Source of the DNA: an uncultured Collinsella sp.
Lineage (GTDB): Bacteria > Actinomycetota > Coriobacteriia > Coriobacteriales > Coriobacteriaceae
Length of the DNA: 8,571 nt
Direction: 5' to 3'
Assembly (NCBI GenBank): GCA_902493985.1
Contig: CABURR010000072.1
Span: forward strand, 1 to 8,571
A program made the position numbers and the translations under genes. This document shows, piece after piece, positions 1 through 5,213 of the stretch. Positions within the stretch are counted from its first letter, which is position 1, and every line of letters begins with the position of its first letter. The notes beneath the pieces were generated by a model. The model saw only the letters and a list, made by a program, of their open reading frames with translations. It was not told the origin of the DNA and did no database searches.

Positions 1-120
1 ACCAACGACGTGCTGTACAAGGAGGGCCTGGACCTTCTCGTCGTGCCCTCCGCCGAGCTCTCCCGCGGCCGCGGCGGCCCGCGCTGCATGAGCATGCCCT
101 TCTGGCGCGAGGACCTCTAA
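1..120 (+). CDS. arcA: Arginine deiminase, C-terminal fragment (5' end outside window)
   Basis: Frame 1 is open from the first base to a TAA at 118-120 and gives 39 residues. They contain the arginine deiminase C-terminal signature SRGRGGPRCMSMPFWREDL, and the cysteine (codon 85-87) is the active-site nucleophile known for this family. The enzyme hydrolyses arginine to citrulline and ammonia in the cytoplasm, the first step of the arginine deiminase pathway. The next gene, an ornithine carbamoyltransferase, catalyses the second step, which supports the call. Only the tail is visible, so the upstream gene order, promoter and full domain content cannot be judged. The stop is normal and nothing suggests truncation inside the window. 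Confidence 0.93.
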   Translation, partial: TNDVLYKEGLDLLVVPSAELSRGRGGPRCMSMPFWREDL

Positions 121-132
121 GTCTTTCCGTTT

Positions 133-161
133 CCGGTGCGGTCCCCCTACAACCGCACCGG
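133..161 (+). other. arcA-argF intergenic stem-loop
   Basis: A perfect 10-bp inverted repeat (CCGGTGCGGT at 133-142, ACCGCACCGG at 152-161) surrounds a 9-nt loop. It is followed by CTTCGCCCG rather than a run of T, so it is a poor intrinsic terminator. A second small dyad, GCCCG...CGGGC (166-170 / 176-180), lies directly downstream. Such a hairpin between operon genes could stabilise the 3' end of the arcA message or attenuate readthrough into argF. That role is inferred. Confidence 0.6.
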
Positions 162-225
162 CTTCGCCCGTTAAACGGGCAACACTGATACTTACGTAAT
201 TCATTTCTTCGAAAGGAATCGAACC

Positions 226-1221
226 ATGGGTGTTAACCTCTCCGGCCGTAGCTTCCTCAAGCTTCTCGACCTCACCACCGAGGAGATCGAGTACCTGCTC
301 AAGCTCTCTAAGAACTTCAAGGATATGAAGCGCGCTGGCGTTCCGCATCGCTATCTCGAGGGCAAGAACATCGTTCTGCTCTTCCAGAAGACCTCCACTC
401 GTACCCGCTGCGCCTTCGAGGTCGGCGGCATGGACCTGGGCATGGGCGTGACCTATCTCGATCCGGGTTCGTCGCAGATGGGCAAGAAGGAGTCCATCGA
501 GGACACCGCCCGCGTTCTCGGCCGCATGTATGACGGCATCGAGTTCCGTGGCTTTGCCCAGGATGACGTCGAGGAGCTCGCTGCTAAGTCCGGCGTGCCC
601 GTGTGGAACGGCCTGACCACTGAGTGGCATCCCACCCAGATGCTCGCCGACATCCTGACCGTCCAGGAGAACTTCAACTACGACATCAAGGGCAAGACCC
701 TCGTCTTCATGGGCGACTGCAAGAACAACGTCGCTCGTTCCCTCATGGTCGTCTGCTCCAAGCTCGGCATGAACTTCGTGGCCTGCGGCCCCGAGGAGTG
801 CATGCCCGCCGACGACGTCATCGAGGCCTGCAAGCCCATCGCCGAGGCCAACGGCTGCACCATCAAGCTGACCACCGACGTCAAGGACGGCGTCACCGGT
901 GCCGACGTTATCTACACCGACGTGTGGGTCTCCATGGGCGAGCCCGACGAGGTCTGGGCCGAGCGCATCGCTCAGCTCACTCCGTATCGTGTTACCTCCG
1001 AGGTCATGGCTATGGCCAACCCGGGTGCCATCTTCCTGCACTGCCTGCCCAGCTTCCACGACACCAACACCACCATTGGCGCCGAGAAGTGCGAGCAGTT
1101 CGGCATCACCGAGCAGGAGGTCACCGACGAGGTCTTCGAGAGCCCCGCTTCCAAGGTCTTCGACGAGGCCGAGAACCGCATGCACACCATCAAGGCTGTC
1201 ATGTACGCCACGCTCAAGTAA
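226..1221 (+). CDS. argF: Ornithine carbamoyltransferase, catabolic (arginine deiminase pathway)
   Basis: The enzyme interconverts ornithine plus carbamoyl phosphate and citrulline plus phosphate. Next to arcA it should run in the catabolic direction, making ornithine and carbamoyl phosphate (arcB role). The 331-residue length is normal. Visible motifs are the carbamoyl-phosphate loop STRTR (57-61), HPTQ (135-138), DVWVSMGE (232-239, ornithine-side loop) and HCLP with the family cysteine (272-275). The C-terminal EVFESPASKVFDEAENRMH stretch is also typical. The start ATG at 226 is preceded by GAAAGGAA (211-218). It lies 105 nt after arcA and 147 nt before the transporter start, with a stem-loop in each gap. 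Codon use is strongly biased to C-ending codons, as in a highly expressed gene. Enzyme identity is near certain. The catabolic direction is inferred from context, and the symbol arcB would be equally fair. Confidence 0.97.
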   Translation: MGVNLSGRSFLKLLDLTTEEIEYLLKLSKNFKDMKRAGVPHRYLEGKNIVLLFQKTSTRTRCAFEVGGMDLGMGVTYLDPGSSQMGKKESIEDTARVLGRMYDGIEFRGFAQDDVEELAAKSGVPVWNGLTTEWHPTQMLADILTVQENFNYDIKGKTLVFMGDCKNNVARSLMVVCSKLGMNFVACGPEECMPADDVIEACKPIAEANGCTIKLTTDVKDGVTGADVIYTDVWVSMGEPDEVWAERIAQLTPYRVTSEVMAMANPGAIFLHCLPSFHDTNTTIGAEKCEQFGITEQEVTDEVFESPASKVFDEAENRMHTIKAVMYATLK

Positions 1222-1236
1222 GAGCATCTAGCATCT

Positions 1237-1268
1237 CGCTCGGGGTGTATTGTTGAACACCCCGAGCG
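1237..1268 (+). terminator. Stem-loop after argF, weak or partial terminator
   Basis: A perfect 12-bp stem (CGCTCGGGGTGT at 1237-1248, ACACCCCGAGCG at 1257-1268) has an 8-nt loop. The sequence after it, GCTGTGTCTGGT, is only moderately T-rich. It could terminate part of the transcripts, or protect the arcA-argF message so that the transporter is made at a lower level. No convincing promoter is visible between here and the transporter, so some readthrough is likely. Confidence 0.55.
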
Positions 1269-1368
1269 GCTGTGTCTGGTAAATATCTCGCGTCGGGCGG
1301 TGGGCACGGCACGGAAGATCCGCTTCGCACGAGAAAGTTAAATGATTTATGAAGGGGGGATGAGAACT

Positions 1369-2847
1369 ATGACTGAGACCGCTAAGAAAAAGCGCGGTAT
1401 GCCTTCATCGTTCACCATTCTTCTTGCTCTGCTGGCAATTGTCGCAGTGATTACCGTTATCGTCTCCGGCACGTCCGGCGGCGCGGTTACTGCCGCCCGT
1501 CTGAGCGATTTCTGCACCGCCCCGATCCTGGGCTTCGCTGACGCTCTGCCCGTGTGCCTCTTCGTTATGATCCTGGGCGGCTTCCTCGGCATGATGACCG
1601 AGACCGGCGCTCTGGACAACGGCATCGCCGTCCTGGTGCAGAAGCTTAAGGGCAACGAGATCATGCTCATTCCCGTGCTGATGCTCATCTTCTCCCTCGG
1701 TGGTACCACTTATGGTATGTGCGAGGAGACCGTTCCCTTCTACGCCCTGCTCGCCGCTACCATGATGGCCGCTGGCTTCGACCCGATGGTCGGCGCCGCT
1801 ACCGTCCTGCTCGGCGCTGGCTGCGGCTGCCTGGGCTCCACGGTTAACCCGTTCGCCGTCGGCGCTGCCGTCGACGCTCTGACCGGCGTTGGCATTGAGG
1901 TCAACCAGTCCATCATCATCGGCCTCGGTGCCGTCCTGTGGATTGTCACTACCGCTATGTCCATCGTCTTCGTGATGAACTATGCCAAGAAGGTCAAGGC
2001 TGACAAGGGTTCTACCATCCTGTCGATGCAGGAGCTCAAGGACGCCGAAGAAGCTCACGGCAAGGCTGCTTCCGAGGTCCACAAGGAGGTCAAGCTCACC
2101 GGTCGTCAGAAGGGTGTTCTGATTGCCTTCGCCTTCACCTTCGTCGTCATGATCGTCGGCTTCATCCCGCTGGCCGACCTCAACGAGGGCGTCGCCAACT
2201 TCTTCGACGCTGGCGCTGTCTACGACGCCGACGGTAACGCCGTCGTTCAGGGCTGGTCTGCCCTGATCACCGGCCTGCCCATTGGCCAGTGGTACTTCGA
2301 CGAGGCTTCCACCTGGTTCTTCCTCATGGCCGTCCTGATCGGTATCATCGGTGGCCTGTCCGAGAAGCAGATTGTTAACACCTTCATCACCGGCGCTGCC
2401 GACATGATGTCCGTTGTTCTCGTCATCGCCCTCGCCCGTGGTATCTCCGTCCTCATGGCTAACACCGGCCTCGATGTCTTCGTCCTCGACGCTGCCGCCA
2501 ATGCCCTGGCTGGCCTGTCCGGCGTGATCTTCGCTCCCATGAGCTTCCTGGTCTACTTCGGCCTGTCCTTCCTGATCCCCTCGACCTCCGGTATGGCCAC
2601 CGTCTCCATGCCCATCATGGGACCGCTGGCTGTTAAGCTCGGCTTCTCGCCTGAGGTCATGGTCATGATCTTCTCCGCCGCCATCGGTGTCGTGAACCTG
2701 TTCACCCCGACCTCCGGCGCCATCATGGGCGGTCTCGCCCTGGCCAAGATCGAGTGGACGACCTGGCTCAAGTTTGCCCTTAAGCTCATCGTCGCGCTCT
2801 CCGTCGTCTGCGCCATTATCCTGACCGTCGCTTGCGTGATGCTCTAA
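1369..2847 (+). CDS. YfcC-family membrane carrier, probable arginine/ornithine antiporter (ArcD role)
   Basis: This is a polytopic inner-membrane protein of 492 residues, a usual length for the YfcC/DcuC-like carrier family. About a dozen hydrophobic segments can be seen, at roughly 15-34, 58-78, 97-117, 123-140, 142-172, 181-203, 249-268, 313-332, 345-365, 385-425, 428-447 and 465-491. A charged cytosolic loop lies at about 206-247. Family-like conserved patches are EETVPFY (119-125), NPFAVG (160-165), IPSTSGMATVSMPIMGPL (403-420) and TPTSG (446-450). ATG 1369 is chosen over the in-frame ATG at 1342 because AAGGGGGG (1352-1359) sits 9 nt before it, whereas 1342 has no ribosome site. Position right after arcA and argF points to arginine uptake coupled to ornithine export; YfcC-type proteins serve as ArcD in streptococcal arc operons. 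Family is confident; substrate is inferred, and another amino acid or dicarboxylate is possible. Confidence 0.88.
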   Translation: MTETAKKKRGMPSSFTILLALLAIVAVITVIVSGTSGGAVTAARLSDFCTAPILGFADALPVCLFVMILGGFLGMMTETGALDNGIAVLVQKLKGNEIMLIPVLMLIFSLGGTTYGMCEETVPFYALLAATMMAAGFDPMVGAATVLLGAGCGCLGSTVNPFAVGAAVDALTGVGIEVNQSIIIGLGAVLWIVTTAMSIVFVMNYAKKVKADKGSTILSMQELKDAEEAHGKAASEVHKEVKLTGRQKGVLIAFAFTFVVMIVGFIPLADLNEGVANFFDAGAVYDADGNAVVQGWSALITGLPIGQWYFDEASTWFFLMAVLIGIIGGLSEKQIVNTFITGAADMMSVVLVIALARGISVLMANTGLDVFVLDAAANALAGLSGVIFAPMSFLVYFGLSFLIPSTSGMATVSMPIMGPLAVKLGFSPEVMVMIFSAAIGVVNLFTPTSGAIMGGLALAKIEWTTWLKFALKLIVALSVVCAIILTVACVML

Positions 2848-2933
2848 GTACCCAACGGGTACCCCACGGAAACCTTGACGATCCTGTAAAGGATCACCTG
2901 GTCATCGTCTGTCCGGTGGGGTAAACCCACCGG
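2848..2933 (+). other. Cluster of competing hairpins in the 3' region of the arc transcript
   Basis: Directly after the transporter stop lie several dyads: GTACCC/GGGTAC (2848-2853 / 2857-2862), GATCC/GGATC (2880-2884 / 2891-2895), GACGAT/ATCGTC (2877-2882 / 2904-2909), a long imperfect stem 2860-2870 / 2912-2923 with one bulge, and a perfect 8-bp hairpin CCGGTGGG/CCCACCGG (2913-2920 / 2926-2933, loop GTAAA). The segment 2913-2922 takes part in both of the last two, so these folds exclude each other. No known riboswitch family was recognised. It may simply be a structured 3' UTR. Confidence 0.5.
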
Positions 2934-2949
2934 TAGACTCCTACCTTTA

Positions 2950-2990
2950 GCCCCCTTCCGTTCCGTGCGCGGGAGGGGGCGCTCTTATGT
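2950..2990 (+). terminator. GC-rich terminator-like hairpin after the arc genes
   Basis: A 10-bp stem (GCCCCCTTCC at 2950-2959 with GGGAGGGGGC at 2971-2980, one G-U pair) with an 11-nt loop is followed by GCTCTTATGT, a weak U-rich tail. It is the first plausible stop for the arc transcript. Efficiency is probably partial because the tail is interrupted. Confidence 0.6.
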
Positions 2991-3015
2991 TGCGCGGTTC
3001 TACGAACCGCGCAAC
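2989..3015. repeat. Perfect 12-bp palindrome with 3-nt loop
   Basis: GTTGCGCGGTTC (2989-3000) and GAACCGCGCAAC (3004-3015) flank TAC. No T-run follows on either strand, so it is not an ordinary intrinsic terminator. It could be a back-up hairpin, a protein-binding dyad or a copy of a dispersed palindromic repeat. The sequence alone does not decide. Confidence 0.6.
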
Positions 3016-3028
3016 CAGTCGACGCTGC

Positions 3029-3128
3029 GCGCCGTCCAGAACGACAATTTGTCATTCAAAAGGCAAGGCATGACCAAAAGGTCTATGCCTTGCCTTTTTC
3101 ATGCCAACTTGTACGTTCTGGACGGCGC
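3029..3128. repeat. 15-bp inverted repeat enclosing an intrinsic terminator
   Basis: GCGCCGTCCAGAACG (3029-3043) is repeated perfectly inverted at 3114-3128. Inside it ACAA (3044-3047) can extend the pairing with TTGT (3109-3112), and the core is the hairpin at 3058-3098. The whole 100-nt unit can fold into one long interrupted stem. It resembles a small palindromic element that carries a terminator. Mobility is unproven and no target duplication was found. Confidence 0.6.
3058..3099 (+). terminator. Strong intrinsic terminator, probably bidirectional
   Basis: The left arm (3058-3075, AAAAGGCAAGGCAT then GACC) pairs with the right arm (3080-3098, GGTC, one bulged T, then ATGCCTTGCCTTTT) around an AAAA loop. 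A run of five T ends the right arm, and the matching A-run at 3058-3061 gives a T-run on the other strand. This is the best terminator of the arc region and separates it from the next unit. Confidence 0.85.
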
Positions 3129-3146
3129 TCGCTGTCCGTCCTCTGC

Positions 3147-3320
3147 CTGCGGCGCTTTCCATTGTTGGTGCAGAGGGCGCTTTGCCTACTCTGGCGGGCT
3201 TTCGCTGACTTTTGCTCCACCTGCGGCGCTGCCATTGTTGGTGCAGGGGGTAGCTTGCTCGCTCTGGTGCCCGTTCGCTGGCTTTGGCTTTGCCTGTGAC
3301 GTTTTCATTGTTGGTGCTGA
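3147..3320. repeat. Degenerate tandem array, period 73 nt, with three identical 12-nt cores
   Basis: The core CATTGTTGGTGC occurs at 3160-3171, 3233-3244 and 3306-3317, exactly 73 nt apart each time. The first two cores are both preceded by CTGCGGCGCT (3147-3156 and 3221-3230); the third has the variant CTGTGACGTT. The 49 nt after the first core and the 49 nt after the second agree at about 32 positions without a gap, and the third copy fades out. 73 is not a multiple of three and no reading frame spans the array sensibly, so it is not coding. The segment is poor in A on this strand. Its role is unknown. Confidence 0.7.
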
Positions 3321-3405
3321 GTGCCTTGTTTCCCGTCCCAAATGATCTACCCCGGGTCCCCGGTGGTTGCGGTGGGCGTGTTTGGTTGGTGCCTGTTGAT
3401 GGTCT

Positions 3406-3424
3406 GGGTATCGGGGAGGGCGGG
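3406..3424 (+). other. Canonical G-quadruplex motif at a promoter
   Basis: GGG (3406-3408), GGGG (3413-3416), GGG (3418-3420) and GGG (3422-3424) are separated by loops of 4, 1 and 1 nt, which fits the G3+N1-7 pattern. It lies just upstream of the TATAAT at 3431-3436 and covers the place where a -35 box would sit. A looser two-G motif lies upstream at about 3362-3375. Folding and function are inferred. Confidence 0.5.
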
Positions 3425-3430
3425 CTCCGT

Positions 3431-3443
3431 TATAATCGCCTAG
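3431..3443 (+). promoter_or_regulatory. -10 box for the DUF1846 gene
   Basis: TATAAT at 3431-3436 matches the consensus perfectly. At 17 bp spacing the -35 position (3408-3413) reads GTATCG, so there is no normal -35 element. The predicted start of transcription is near 3443, giving a leader of about 32 nt before ATG 3476. A 9-bp inverted repeat, TCCCGTCCC (3331-3339) and GGGACGGGA (3460-3468), brackets the promoter, and its right arm overlaps the ribosome site. Confidence 0.65.
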
Positions 3444-3475
3444 AACATTAAATGGAAACGGGACGGGAGCCATAT

Positions 3476-4957
3476 ATGCGCCAGGGTTTCGACAACGCGA
3501 AGTATATCGAGCTGCAGGCTGCTCACATTAAGGAGCGCATCTCGCAGTTTGGTGGCAAGCTCTATTTGGAGTTTGGCGGTAAGCTGTTCGATGACTATCA
3601 TGCGAGCCGCGTGCTGCCGGGTTTTGAACCGGACAGCAAGTTCCGCATGCTCAAGAGCATCGCCGACGATGTCGAGGTTATCATCGCGATCAACGCGAAC
3701 CACATCGAGAAAAACAAGGCTCGTGGTGACCTCGGCATTACCTATGACGAGGATGTGCTGCGCCTGGTTGACCTGTTCCGCGGCAACGGCTTTGCTGTCG
3801 CGGCTGTGGTCATCACCCAGTACGCCGGCCAGCCTGCTGCCGATGTGTTCCGCAACCGCCTGAACGCGCTCGGTATTCCCGCCAAGCTGCACTATCCCAT
3901 CGAGGGGTATCCGCACGATGTCGATCTGATCGTGTCCGACGATGGCTACGGCAAGAATGAGTTTGTCGAGACCACCCGACCGCTCGTCGTGGTCACTGCC
4001 CCCGGTCCTGGCTCGGGCAAGCTTGCCACCTGCCTGTCTCAGCTCTATCACGAGCACAAGCATGGCACGGCCGCCGGCTATGCCAAGTTCGAGACCTTCC
4101 CGGTCTGGAACCTTCCCCTCACGCATCCGGTCAACATCGCCTACGAGGCGGCCACGGCGGACCTCGACGATGCCAATATCATCGACTCCTTCCACCTTGA
4201 GGCCTATAACAAGACCACGGTCAACTACAACCGCGACGTCGAGGCCTTCCCGGTGGTCCGTGCTCTGATGGAAAAGATCCTGGGCAAGAGCCCCTACCAG
4301 AGCCCTACGGACATGGGCGTCAATATGGTCGGCTTTGCCATCACCGATGACGATGCCTGCCGCGACGCTTCCAAGATGGAGATCGTCCGCCGCTACTTTA
4401 CCGCGGTCGAAAATGTGCGCCGTACCGGCGTGGGCGATGAGCAAGTCGACCGTCTCAAGATTATTATGAAGAAAGCCGGCATCGATAAGAACTACTCACC
4501 GGCGCGCTCGGCGGCCCTCACCAGGGAGCAGCTGACGGGTGGTCCCGTGGGTGCCATGGTCATGCCCGATGGCTCCGTGGTGACCGGTAAGACCTCCACG
4601 CGCCTGGGCGCCGCAAGTTCGCTCATTATGAACGCCCTCAAGCATGTCTCGGGCGTCGACCTTGAGCTCGAGGTCATTAGCGATGAAGCGATCGAGCCCA
4701 TCAGCAAGCTCAAGACGCATTTCCTGGGCAGCAAAAACCCGCGCCTCCACACCGACGAGACGCTTATGGCGCTGTCGATCACCTCGGCCACGAGTGAGAC
4801 GGCCGCTCGCGTCCTTTCGGGCCTGGAGCAGCTGCGCGGTTGCGATGCCTTCTTTAGCGTGATTATCTCGCCGACGGACGAGACGGTACTGCGCAAACTG
4901 GGTATCAACGTGTGCTGCGAGCCCAAGTTTGAGCGCCGCGGTTTCTTCCATCGCTAA
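3476..4957 (+). CDS. UPF0371 / DUF1846 family protein, function unknown
   Basis: This 493-residue soluble protein belongs to the widespread UPF0371 (DUF1846) family; its length and near full-length family character are normal. The opening MRQGFDNAKYIELQAAHI, then LYLEFGGKLFDDYHASRVLPGFEPD (roughly 29-53), are typical. A P-loop-like sequence GPGSGK lies at 177-182 inside VVVTAPGPGSGKLATCLSQL, suggesting nucleotide or phosphate binding, and a second glycine/lysine patch TGKTST lies at 370-375. No signal peptide or membrane segment is visible. ATG 3476 is preferred because GGGAG (3465-3469) stands 6 nt before it. The in-frame ATG at 3452 has no ribosome site, would begin only about 9 nt into the predicted message, and adds eight residues that do not resemble the family start. 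It has its own promoter and terminator, so neighbours say little about its job. Family is confident, biochemical role unknown. Confidence 0.93.
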   Translation: MRQGFDNAKYIELQAAHIKERISQFGGKLYLEFGGKLFDDYHASRVLPGFEPDSKFRMLKSIADDVEVIIAINANHIEKNKARGDLGITYDEDVLRLVDLFRGNGFAVAAVVITQYAGQPAADVFRNRLNALGIPAKLHYPIEGYPHDVDLIVSDDGYGKNEFVETTRPLVVVTAPGPGSGKLATCLSQLYHEHKHGTAAGYAKFETFPVWNLPLTHPVNIAYEAATADLDDANIIDSFHLEAYNKTTVNYNRDVEAFPVVRALMEKILGKSPYQSPTDMGVNMVGFAITDDDACRDASKMEIVRRYFTAVENVRRTGVGDEQVDRLKIIMKKAGIDKNYSPARSAALTREQLTGGPVGAMVMPDGSVVTGKTSTRLGAASSLIMNALKHVSGVDLELEVISDEAIEPISKLKTHFLGSKNPRLHTDETLMALSITSATSETAARVLSGLEQLRGCDAFFSVIISPTDETVLRKLGINVCCEPKFERRGFFHR

Positions 4958-4991
4958 GTTTGAAGCACCGCGGTAATTGCATTGCATTTTG

Positions 4992-5024
4992 GCCGTATCG
5001 GGTTAGCGCCCGGTACGGCTTTTT
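4992..5024 (+). terminator. Intrinsic terminator of the DUF1846 gene
   Basis: An 11-bp stem (GCCGTATCGGG at 4992-5002, CCCGGTACGGC at 5009-5019, one G-U pair) has the loop TTAGCG and is followed by TTTTT (5020-5024). This is a textbook terminator 34 nt after the stop codon. Confidence 0.92.
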
Positions 5025-5088
5025 GATCAATAAAGCGCCTATTTCGGCGAAAAATAGCTGTTTACCTGCCTAGAAACAATTTGAGCGG

Positions 5089-5096
5089 TATACAAT
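5089..5096 (+). promoter_or_regulatory. -10 region of the winged-helix gene
   Basis: TATACAAT at 5089-5096 contains TACAAT and TATACA hexamers in an AT-richer island (5025-5110). No good -35 is found at 16-18 bp. Transcription would start near 5103 and leave a leader of about 110 nt. That leader holds small dyads: CATCC/GGATG (5111-5115 / 5122-5126) and ATGATGG/CCATCGT (5131-5137 / 5148-5154). Confidence 0.45.
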
Positions 5097-5213
5097 AACC
5101 GTAACTGTTTCATCCTTAGCGGGATGCCGCATGATGGATATTACCTGCCATCGTGAGGTGTGTCGGTCGCGCACGGCGCGTTAGATGCTCGTGCTCGGTT
5201 TGAGGAGGCTGCT

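Larger units (their letters stand above)
3129..3430. other. A-poor, G/T-rich non-coding stretch
   Basis: Only about 20 of 302 bases are A on the + strand, a strong strand asymmetry compared with the genes on both sides. It includes the 73-nt array and, towards its end, many GG and GGG runs. No gene, RNA gene or insertion-sequence end was recognised apart from the repeats listed separately. Confidence 0.55.

Noticed and set aside
186..206. ArgR-type operator before argF
   Set aside because: The AT-rich stretch TGATACTTACGTAATTCA has poor half-site symmetry to an ARG box (few matches), so it is not claimed.
1342..1368. Upstream ATG at 1342 for the transporter
   Set aside because: No ribosome site before it, whereas AAGGGGGG is ideally placed for ATG 1369.
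2848..2940. Known riboswitch or T-box in the hairpin cluster after the transporter
   Set aside because: No conserved T-box or metabolite-riboswitch core was recognised, and no gene follows directly.
2965..3345. Open frame of 126 codons on the + strand across terminators and the 73-nt array
   Set aside because: It runs through two terminator-type hairpins and a repeat whose period is not a multiple of three, is rich in Cys and Trp, and has no ribosome site.
3129..3345. CRISPR array
   Set aside because: Only three 12-nt cores with a 73-nt period and related rather than unique spacers; repeat length and architecture do not fit.
3186..3473. Open frame of 95 codons on the - strand in the same region
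   Set aside because: It spans the repeat array and the DUF1846 promoter, and its composition reflects only the strand skew.
3440..4444. Open frame of 334 codons on the - strand opposite the DUF1846 gene
   Set aside because: Same shadow effect; no ribosome site, no recognisable domain, and the + strand protein is a clear family member.
5160..5213. Upstream GTG at 5160 for the winged-helix protein
   Set aside because: AGGAGG lies 5 nt before ATG 5214, and the extra 18 residues are not needed for the domain.
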